Of a stretch of 64,000 nt of DNA, positions 1 through 11,200 are shown one piece after another; positions within the stretch are counted from its first letter, which is position 1, and every line of letters starts with the position of its first letter. Location: the NCBI GenBank assembly GCA_038501625.1, contig JAZAYU010000221.1:62001-126000 (forward strand), read 5' to 3'. A program made the translations under genes and the position numbers. The stretch comes from Corbicula japonica. Lineage: Eukaryota; Mollusca; Bivalvia; Venerida; Cyrenidae. A model generated the notes under the pieces. It did not search any database. It saw nothing but the letters and a program-made list of their open reading frames with translations, and was not told the origin of the DNA.

Positions 1-286
1 AAGAAATCCCAGTATTTAATGAGGCTTCTTTTTGGGAGATTGTGTGTTAATTTGGTGTGTAACGGGGTTATGTTGAAACGTTTCACTTCTATACGGGATT
101 TATCGCGTGTGCAACCAGTGCCTTCTGATCAAGATCTTCACTATTTACTGAAAACATCACATGGAGAACACTCGATATCGTGAATGAAACGATGTCATTT
201 GCAACGTGTGTTAATATCGTAGGAGTCTTGTTTGAATCAGAGGTTAAACAAAATGATATGAAAATTATCCACTCTTTTTTAATAAA

Positions 287-389
287 TTTATTTTAAAAAG
301 CAACATATTTCTATACTTTCTAAATAATACATGCAAACATACTTATAAAAAAGCTTATACAGGAGGCACGCATATTGGATCACTTTATT
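287..389 (-). terminator. Candidate poly(A) signals of the claudin-like gene
   Basis: On the minus strand, AATAAA occurs at 389-384 and again at 292-287, about 90 and 186 nt past the stop codon at 478. Either could be the 3' end signal. The rest of 1-477 shows no other feature. Confidence 0.4.
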
Positions 390-477
390 TGAAGAAATTA
401 ATACAATACTCAAGGTTTTGTGAAATACATATTTTTACTTTTCTTATCAGAATGATATCAGAACGACATCAGTCTGT

Positions 478-659
478 TTATTTTGCGAGTTCAACACCTT
501 TGCAGCACATGGCACAACAGCATATGAAGAACAAAATGGAAGCCATTATCATAGCTGCTATGACAATGGGTATAGATATGGTTGTAAATAGAATAGCTGA
601 CCAACCGATCACCTTGTACTTGATAAAAATAATAATAGCTGCCACACCGGCCAAAATCT
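478..659 (-). CDS. Exon 4 (terminal) of claudin-like gene: rest of TM3, TM4, tail and stop
   Basis: The acceptor is a pyrimidine run ending in TTTTCAG just upstream of 659. The exon starts with two bases that complete the codon begun in exon 3. It then reads 60 codons, including the stop TAA at 480-478. It encodes the end of TM3 (ILAGVAAIIIFIKYK), TM4 (ISIPIVIAAMIMASILFFI) and a cysteine cluster CCCAMCC that could be palmitoylated. The plus-strand ORF covering 389-754 is only the antisense shadow of this exon. Confidence 0.78.
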
Positions 660-3600
660 CTGAAAATAGAAAAAATGCATGCCTTTTATTTAAAGTTCGC
701 TCTGATTATAGAAACTTAATTTGTTCCTTGCTTTCTTTCTCTGTCCAACGTTAAGTAACTGCAAACATCCGCTAATAATTTAATACAAGACAAGCTCACA
801 TGGCTTATTAAAAAAACGATTGCAAGAGATAATAAAACCTGTATAGCTTATAATGAACATATAGCAATTTTACAGATAGTTTCATATGATAATTATGCTT
901 TTTTACTTGTGAAGACATAATACAGTCACTAACTTTCTTACTGTATAAATATGTTAGATTTGGTAACAAGCCATAGGCATCCCAATATGAACTAACTGTG
1001 CACCTGTTGTTGCAGATCTGACGTATACTGTCATGAAAGTAACTTTATGTTATCTATTTCTATCGAAAATCAAGATGAAAATATTCCAGCCTGTAACAAG
1101 TCTTTTAAAAGTACCTTAATGAATAGTTATTAAATAAATATAATAACCAATTTCCATCTCTAGTTAATAAAATAAATTTTATTGAACTCCAGCTTAATTA
1201 AGCAAACGTCTGAGAAAAGCAAGCAAGCCTTATTGTTGTTATTCTTTCATTGAAAAGGTGTACGTCAACACTGAAAGACAATTGATCGTTATTATAACCT
1301 CTTTGTTTGTACGTCGGTGGAAGGGGTTTAAGAATTTATGAACGTTTATAATGGAAAACTTGTAAAATATGTGTAAGAGCAAAACTTATTGCAAAGATTA
1401 AAGCGTTGAGAACTGTTTAACTGTCCGAGCGTTCAAATTATGTTGAGATATTAAGCCAACTTATTCAGTTTGACTGTTTAGATTTCACAAACCGACGTTG
1501 TTCGACTAATCTCCATTAGTGTTTTTTGTATTAAAGAAATGAATTTTTTGTCAGATAACTCACAACAAAACAACGTTTGATTACCCGGAATCATGATTTA
1601 CTTCACTTTTGAAACTATATACTGTTAACTAATGACCGATGGTCGGACGAACTTTTAAATAAATATTAAGTAAATTTAAGATTCATCCAACATCACAAAA
1701 TTACAAAAAACTGCTTACGTCCACACAGAAAAATACCCAAGGACAGCGTGTCAAAATTTTGTCCAAGTGTCCAGTCGACCTTACCATTGTTGTACATCTT
1801 ATCTCTTAAACTTGTGATCATATAACCAGCTGTCGCACAGGTAACAATGAGGGAGGTTAGACAAAGTCCCAGTAACGACTTTTCAAGAACTGAAACGCGT
1901 ACAAAAAGTAAAATAGAGTAGGACAATGAAATAGTTAAATTCAAATTGTCATAAAATATTAAATTTTATTCAAATACGAGAACGTATCATTATGTTTGAT
2001 TTCCAATATTAACTCTTGTCGGTTAATCATTTTGTAGAAAAGTAAATTCAATTGATAAACAAAATAGATGAATATGGAACTTTAATACTCACCGAACACG
2101 ACAAATATGAAAATATTGCAGGCTCAGTTTGATTGAGCCTGTTCATGTACAGTAATGGAAATGCATATTAATGCCAACGCCGCCTAGCCCAGGGTTGAGC
2201 GCAACTCAATATTTACACTAATAAGCAGTAAAATTTTGTTCCATCCCAATCGAATGTATGCATATGGCGTTGAGCATGGTCCCTTCAATGGGGTATTTTC
2301 ATATTAATACCACTCCATGTTCAGCGGCGTATGGTCCCCAGATAAAAGAATAGGTTTGCCCTAAACGGGAAAACAATGGGCGGAACTAAACAAAATAGAA
2401 TTTTGAGTGGAGATTTAAGAATATAAATCCTGCATATCACAGACAATGCCAAAGGCAAAATTTAGAAAAAACATGAAGTATACCTTTGGGGTGATTGAAC
2501 AATATCCAAATCTATATTGTCTTGGATATTGAAACCACCCATCTATACACTGTCCGAATTATTTAAGCAAAAGCAATTTTAGACGTAATATTAACATAGC
2601 ACATAAGCATCGTGCTCAGCAACCTTCTGATGACGTATATTGTGACTGATATTAGCACTGATTGAATGTACGAGGAGACATTTTACAGCCGCCACACGGC
2701 ACAAACAACACTACTGTGATTTTGAAATGGATGAAACGGGAACTTTGATAATCACCGAATATGGCAAATAATGAATAAACAAGGAACATCGAAGTGTTCA
2801 GATCTCATATTCTTACAAACACTTAAATAATGTAGGTATCATGCATACTTGGTTATCAACTATTGTTAGTTATAAGTTTCATTAAATCCAGTCACATGGC
2901 ATTATGTCCACCACAAGTAAGAACCCTATCTTGGCATTTGTTAGAGCATCGGTTAGTTAGTCTTCAATGTTAACCATGTGGTATACATCGCCATTTATTT
3001 TAAACCACGGCCTTTGCCTTTTACATTTCTTCAAACGATTCATTCACATATCCTGTGCTGCAGCTTGGCCAATACATGTTCTGTTAGATTCACATCAGGA
3101 GACCTAGTTGACCAGTCTATTCACACTATGCATTTGCCTTGAAATTACTGCGTTGGTACCTTGAACCCTTTTATTCCAAAACAATAAATTCAATAAAGCG
3201 CAGATTACTATATATTGACGATCATATCAGTCATGTTGACAGACAAACACTAAGAAGCAACTACGGCAATGTGTCATAAAACAGGACTCTGTGCAAACAT
3301 CAATTACTTTATTAAAATTTGCCAAACCAGTACTTTCGATAGCTTTGAAAAAAAACACATTCATTCTACTTGCGTAAAATTTTCAGAAAACTCTTATCGA
3401 TATCTATTTTTCTTTTACATATTCATGTTTAAATAACTTTCATATGACACTTAAATTATTTTGTCGGTGCATTTGTGCACAAATAGTTCAGCACCAAAAC
3501 GACATGTATATTGCTAACTGGTGTCATGAATGTACAAACCATTTAAGCAATTATATTCTTTTTCTTCTCGTTAACCATTTTTCGTTTTTTTGTTGTTGTT

Positions 3601-5232
3601 TTTTAGTTTTAAGTACCATTCCATGATCGGCTGTATGATCCCCAAATATATAAATTTTATAAAAGAATGGGTTATAAAATGGGTTATCCCTAAGCGAGAA
3701 AATAAACTTAACAGAATGGACTTTTGACAAGATACATCATTGAGGATTCCATGTTCACCGCCATATGCATACCATCGTTTGGAATGGATCAAAATTGTAC
3801 TGTTTATTGGTGTAAATATTGAGTTGCGCTCAACCCGGGGCTAGGCGGCGTGGGCAGTAATATGCAATCCCATTACTGTCCATGAACAGGCTCAATCAAA
3901 CCGAGCCTGCAGTATTTTCATAATTGTCGTGTTCGGTATCTTTCAAAGTTCCCTTTTCATCTATTTCAGAATATACATCTTAAGTATCACATGGAAGTTC
4001 GAGCAGTATTATGCAAACAAAGTCAACTTATTGAAAGTATGTGTTATTCTGGAATAAAAGATTAATAAAATCATTTAATGATATAATATAAATACAACCT
4101 AGTGATAAACATTTATTACAAATGCTACATGTAAAAAAATGATAAAATTAGTCAATCTTTATAATCTTAGTAATGATTTTGTCTTAACTAAGTAATCCAT
4201 TTTTTTCAAATTAGAACTAAACTAGAAATGATAGAGGAACAATCTTACCAGATACATGGCAACTGCTTCCCGCACATGTGTAAAATATTCCTCCCAAGTT
4301 GCAGCTCACGTTGTCTGCTGTTGTATAATTGTCGTCCTTTAGACCGCACGCCCAATAGGGTGTTATGAAGCCCAAGCCTTTGTCAAAGAATTAATATTAG
4401 CAGGATTAATGACAAGGTAGATAATTTATATACTACGCAATACTTTGCATTACGTACATTGTATATGTACATATTGGTCGACTAATCATTACATGGGTTC
4501 CAGCCACTTTCCAGGCCGGAGGTTAAATGCGTTAGAGACGGACGCCGTCAGATTTTTATAAATCAGAGCATTCACTAAATGTTTCATCCGTATAGAATCT
4601 ACATACAAATTATAGCGTAAGATCACATTGTTAGGGTTGTCTGAGATTTTGAAACCAACCATTTAATGATGAGGCTGAAACATGAAAATAAAATAATTTT
4701 ACATGATTACTATTTACCTAGTATGTATCGTGCTCACCAATAATCAAAATCGGAAATATTATGGACTTTGATTGTAAGCCACCAAACATTAAGTTTTGTG
4801 TTCAACGACATTCAAATGTTGGTGTATATGAGTACAATTAACACAACTAAGTGTCTTGGTCGATGACCCACAGACGAAACATTGTTTAAGTTCAAACTTT
4901 GGTGTGGATTGTGGAAACTGAAGAAGAGTCTCATCTCTGGTGGGAAGCGAATCTGCAATCTACCGATCAGGAGTCCGACGCTCTGCCCATAGATCACAGT
5001 TCCTTCTAAGTTGAAGCAAATAATGGATTACATTGAAACTTCCTCATAATTTTTTATTGTTAAGTTTTAATTAGTATATGTAAAGTTTTAATTAGTGTAT
5101 GTAAAGGTTGTTATCTTTTATATAGGAACTTGTGATTCTGTTTATCGTATTCTAAAATGTATGTTTTTGTTTGTAACGCACCTTTGAGCGTATGTGTATG
5201 TATGAAAAGGTTCCTATATAAATGTGGATGAC

Positions 5233-5269
<37 letters not shown>

Positions 5270-8200
5270 GTAATAATAATAAAATAATAATCCACTGCAA
5301 TAGTGTTGCAATAGTGTTCTCTTTCCTAAAATGTGTATAGTCCGATTTTACACATTGAGCCGTGAATGTACTTTTGTATTAATAGATTTTTGGAATATTC
5401 CACAAAATAGGGAAGTTAGACATTTCCATCATAGCTCGTAATGTAAAAGTTCTACGTCTCTGAATCAAAAGGTTTCATGGCCGTGACAGTAACGCATCTG
5501 AATTCTAATAGTGTAGCATAAGGGTTATGCGTTCGAATCCCATGAGGGAATTTCTTTTTTATCTGCTTTTTAAATGCCATTTTTAATACACTCATGTATA
5601 CACCGACAAAAATGTGTTTAAACCGTGCAAATTTCGATTAAGCTTTCATCAAACAGGTTGATAAGATCGAAGTTTTCTAAAACAATGTTTTCGGACGATG
5701 TCAAAAAAAATGATGAAAATGGTTTTTCGTTTTTTGTAAATAAAAGAAAGAGAATGTAATGTTCCATTTACTACAATTCTTTACAAAACGTCATATTCAC
5801 AGTTGTCTGCGCCCCTTCGGTGCAGAGGTTTAAGGGGTCGCTGCAAGCTGCTCAACAAAATATATATTGTTAGAAAATTTAATTAACATGAACAAAATTA
5901 AAAGGCGATTGCAAAATTAAAGATATAACAACTATCAAAATAAAATCATAATTAGTGCACTAAATTAAAATGATGAAAAGCAAATGAAAGACAAAAATAA
6001 AAAAATAGTTACTGTTATTGGGTTCGAACTTGCAATGTTTTGCATCATAGCCCGAGATCCTTACCCACTGAGCTATTGCGTCGTGAGAGAAAATCTTATG
6101 CTTTGAACAGGTTTTAATGTCGTGTAAAATAAGTAACCTAACGGTTACACTGCAAATTGACGCACTTCACCTATTTAGGATTATAACAGTGGACTTGTCC
6201 GAAATGTCACAGCTCACGGGTCAAAATCGAACTATAAATACTTTTTTTAATTGATAAAGATATAAACGTATGCTATTTTTATACCTTTTTAACTGCATAT
6301 GACGCCCGCGGCGTTTACTGATATGAACGCGAATATCTTTACATCGCTAGTTTAATTCGATAATTAATTTTGATAATTTGGGCGCGGCAGTTGTCATATA
6401 GGATCACCCAAGAACCTAAACATGGTTAGATAATGACCGTTGCAAGGCTTTCACAACCAGAATTTCGCTAGTTGTTTGTAGTGACTTTTTATATGCTCAT
6501 AATATGCTATCATATAATATTTTAGAAAATAATCATAATAGATTATTACTTCTTTTATTTTGTTTTTGCGAGAAGGATGGGTTACATTTCATTTATGCGC
6601 TTTTAATCATATTTTGCAATTCAACACATGAATGGACTTCTGATTAACACTTGTATGGCATGCGGTTAGCACAATAATTACTTAAACTATAGGTTTAACT
6701 GTTAAACCCATAGTTTAACAGACTTAAACCCATGGTTTAACTGTTAAACATATAGTTTAAGAGTTGAAACTATGGGTTTAAGAGAAAATTGTGCAGAATG
6801 TTACTTAAACTACAGGTTTATCAGCTTAAACCCTATGTTTAAGTGTTAATCCTATAGTTTAAGACTTTAATCTATAGGTTTAAGAAATTTTCGACAAAAT
6901 TACACTAAACTATGGTATTAAGAGACTTAAATACATAGTTTTAAGTGAATTTTCTTTAAACCTATAGATTGAACTCTTAAACCCATAGTTTAACAGTTAA
7001 TCATATACTTTGAAGTTTAATAAGCACACTAATCCTCAAAATCTGTTAACTATATAGTTAAGACTTTAAAATACGGGTTTAACTGTTAAACCTATGGTTT
7101 AAGAGGTATCCAATCATATTTCGAGTTTGTAATCACGTGAGAAGTTGTTGTTGTTATTTAAGCGGAAGTAGCTGTATGTATAACATATCGAGGGTTTTAA
7201 AATCTTAGAAAAGATGTGATTCATATTTTTGCTTTGTTATCTAAGTGACAGTTGACATTGACAGGTCTAGAGAGTATGTTACATTTTCCTCACGGATAAT
7301 TTCGTTGCAAGGGCATTGAAAGGAATGCCATGGACAAGGAGCAACCAAGTTGATGAAGCGATTATGGATCCTTTTTTTGTGTTCAAAGAAACTCAACATT
7401 ATACTCCAGCAGTTTCTCTGTTTTCCTGAGTTTGGTTTTAACTTATTAAATCTATATTCATCTAACAATACTATAATTAATCTGTAATATCAAAAGTTAA
7501 TTGATAAACTTTTGATTCAGAGTTTATCAATAATAAATTAAACCTGTAGAAATAAAAGCATGTAAATACGCGATATCGTTTAGGATATCGGTAATACACA
7601 CTCCAAGATTTTGCGAAATTATTTTGCTCAGAAAAACGAAAAGCGAAACAAATATTTAACGTTAAAGAGAAACATACATTGTCTAAACTTAGGAAAGTAA
7701 ACTCTCGAAAATTTTGGAAATATATAAGCAAATATAGAAAAAAACATACTCAACGAACCAAGGACTTAAAATAAACGAGTTTGTTACACATTTTAAAAAT
7801 TTGTCAAACCAAATGAATGAAAGTAACTTTAATCCTGTATCACATGAAGACATTGAGCATCTAGAAAATTGTGATATGCTAGATTGCCCTTTTACAGTCG
7901 ATGAAATAGCTAAAACGATATCTTCTTTAAAAAGACACTAGAGCTCTGACTTTGAAAACAATGTTGCAGATTTCTTTATTGAGTCTATATTTCATAGCTC
8001 CATATCTTGTTACAATTTTCAACTGCATATATGACTCATATACCTACCCTGAATCGTGGAGTAAAGGTGTAATAGTCCCCATATATAAAAAGGGAGATCG
8101 TTTTAACCCCTCAAATTATCGTGGTATCACACTTATAAATGTTTTTGCGAAAATTTTCTCATTAGCATTACGTAACAGAATAAATAAATGAAGCGAACAG

Positions 8201-11200
8201 TCGAAAAAATTTGCTGATGAACAATATGGATTCAGGGATAATCACAGTATCACAGACTGTATATTTATTCTACATTCTATTATACAAAATGTATTAGCAA
8301 ACAAAGAGAAAATGTATTGTGCTTTTATCGACTAAGAAAAAGCATTTGACACCGTTATACATGATGCACTATGGGTAAAACTTGTACAATCAGGTATGAG
8401 TTGCAAAATTTTAAAAATGATTAAAGCAATATATCTTAATGTTAAATCTTGTGTTAAAGATGCTGCAAATATGTGCTTTTCAGATTTCTTTGATGTATCA
8501 TTGGGCCTAAAACAAGGTGAGCCGCTATCTCCTTTGTTGTTTATTTTGTTTATCAATGATATAAAAGATTGTATTGATGTTAATAACTTAACTGAAGGTG
8601 ACCTGACTTATTTATCTGTGTATATGTTACTTTTTGCTGATGACATTGCTTTATTTTCAACTGATAAGGTTAGTCTGCAGAGACAACTTATTAGCATAGC
8701 TGAATATTCTAATAAATGGGGTCTAAAGATAAATGTCAACAAAACAAAAATTTGTATTTTTGAAAAACGGAAGACTGTTTCTGATTTTCAATGATATATA
8801 TACAACAAAAGAATTGAAATAGTTGACAATTTTTGCTATTTGGGTGTCGTATTTAAACACACAGAAAATTTAAAAGATGCAGTAAAAACTCTTCACGAAC
8901 AAGCTCTGAAAGCATATAACAATTTATTATTCGTTTTTAATAGAGTAAAAATTGATTGCAAAACTAAACTGTCAATGTTTGATACACTAGTTGTACCAAT
9001 ACTTCTTTATGGTTCAGAAATATGGGGTGTCTATAATTATAAGGAAATTCACAAGCTTCATTTGAGATTTTGTAAATATATCCTAGGAGTAAGACCCCAA
9101 ACATCTAACGTTGCGGTATTTGGCGAACTTGGTACAAAACCTTTATCTGTGATTGCAAAAGAACGTGCGCTTAAATATTGGTTAAAAATCATGCATAATA
9201 ATGACTCATTGATAAAAAAAAACTTTTCTAAAACAAAAAAATCAGTCCTAAGACAAGGATCCTGGGCTTTCAATATAAAATCAACTTTTGACCGATTAGG
9301 GCTAGGATTTATTTGGCAAAACTTCGACGCGAACAATAGAAATTATTCTGCATTAATTAAACAACGGCTTCATGATCAATATGTCCAGAGCTGGAGTGAA
9401 GAATTATCAAATCAACCTAAAATGGAATATTACAGAAAATATAAGATTGAATTTAAATTTGAAAACTATTTGTATCTGGTGAATAATGATAAAATTAGAA
9501 AAGAAATGTCACGTTTTAGATTAAGTTCACATAGTCTTGAAATCGAACAAGGGAGGTTCTTGGGAATTAATAGAGAAAATAGATATTGTAAACTCTACAC
9601 TCAAAATGTCATTGAATCGGAGTTTCATTTCTTGCTGTGCTGTCCAGCCTATAGTAACATACGAAGACAATACTTTGAAAATCAATCCTGGCCAACAATT
9701 CAAAAATTTATTAATATTTTGTCTTGCACAAATCCACGTAAAATCAGAAATACAGCTAAATTTATTTATAATGCTATGAACATAAGAAAGGAAAAACTAA
9801 AAACTTGACCTGCTTCGTAAATAATAATTCATAACATCTTAAAACAATTTTTCTGCCTTTGTGTCTATTTTGTGATTTGTTTGTTGTTTTTGTTTGTTTG
9901 TCGTTTTGCTTTGTAAAATTGTAACTGTTTTTCTCATTACATGTGTATATGCTTGTGAAATGTCTTGGCCATATGTATTTCGTTATTGTTAATGGCCATA
10001 GGCACCATAATGTTTGTCGATTTGCCAATAAACTGGAAACTGGATTAAAAAAAAATAAAATCCAAATAGGAATCCAAATCAGTAATATCGGATGTTAGAA
10101 ATTTAGTAAAAGAATTGCAGAATATACAGCGTGCTACGTTGATCATTAAACAAGACTTTTTACGGTTTTATTTCCACAGTCTTAACATTTAAACTAAAAT
10201 TTCCACAATTTACGTCGTTAATTGATTCTCAAATAATAACATTTTTCCTTAATGTAAAATGCCTTCTGCATTATTAAAAGTTCATAACTTTTGTTCTGTT
10301 TTGTAACTGTCTCATGTTGTTGTTGTTTTTTACCAGTGGATGGTCAGTGTATGTACTAGTTTCCTGCTTGATGGGGCACTTAATCACCTAAGGGCAGATT
10401 CTTTGTTTTAAAACCAATCAAAATAATACAGAAATGTAAATAGTTGTGGTAAAATGAAAAGACTGTTAAGTTTATAAATCCGTGAAAGAAATAATGCAAA
10501 ACGGCGTTCAAACTGATTAATTTAATTCTGTCATATTAGGCCAGAGAAAAAATATTTTAGATTCTCATACCCGCCCGCCCCTGTCCAAAACCACCCGTCC
10601 CAAAAAAATTTATTGAGAACAAAATCGAAACATATTCTGTTCCGTACAGAACGGATTTTAGACCATCCCGAAATACCTTCTTCGTTAATAAAAAATAAAA
10701 ATTAAAATGTGCCCACCCGCCCCTTTTTTCCCAAAATCCGGATGAGAATCTAATAATTTATTTTCTCTGGCCTCAAACTCAGAATATTATAATTATATGA
10801 ATTAGTGCTGATTTTAATTCTGTAAATTTACTGTTTTGACTCGATAATTTCGAGAATACCGGTACTTTGTAACTGAATTAAAATTAACTATCTTGTAAGG
10901 TAACGCAAATTCTCTGAAATTCGGTCTTATACATTTGTTTAGATTTTTTAGCTTAATCTTAAGACAATTTGTTGTTGTTGTTGTTGTTGTTTTCGCTGAG
11001 AAGAATCCATAATCCGAATTTGTGTTAGCTACCAGATGACAGGTGGGCAACTGTGGACACGTGTAAAAATGTGCATTCGAATCTTTCAATGATATCAAAA
11101 AAACACCTGAGAGATATTCTCCGTTTGTCTTTACTTCAGTCAGGTGTGAAATCTTAAACATTTTAAGGACAAAAAAAAAACGCAACCTCCGAAAGATAAA

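Noticed and set aside
389..754. Plus-strand ORF of 121 codons
   Set aside because: It is the antisense of the terminal exon of the claudin-like gene (659-478 minus). The minus frame has splice signals and transmembrane character; the plus frame has neither.
2625..2660. CTGATGA, the conserved core box of a hammerhead ribozyme
   Set aside because: No GAAA box or flanking stems at the right distance, so the motif is likely chance.
4812..4997. 61-codon minus-strand ORF
   Set aside because: No domain, splice or composition signal, and the length is expected by chance in this DNA.
5473..5550. tRNA-like segment with a B-box-like GCGTTCGAATCCC
   Set aside because: The T stem has a mismatch and the acceptor and anticodon stems do not form. 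At most a SINE relic, with no supported feature boundaries.
7241..7731. Two minus-strand ORFs just inside the left terminus, considered as transposase remnants
   Set aside because: No recognisable transposase motif, and the second overlaps LINE linker sequence read on the wrong strand.
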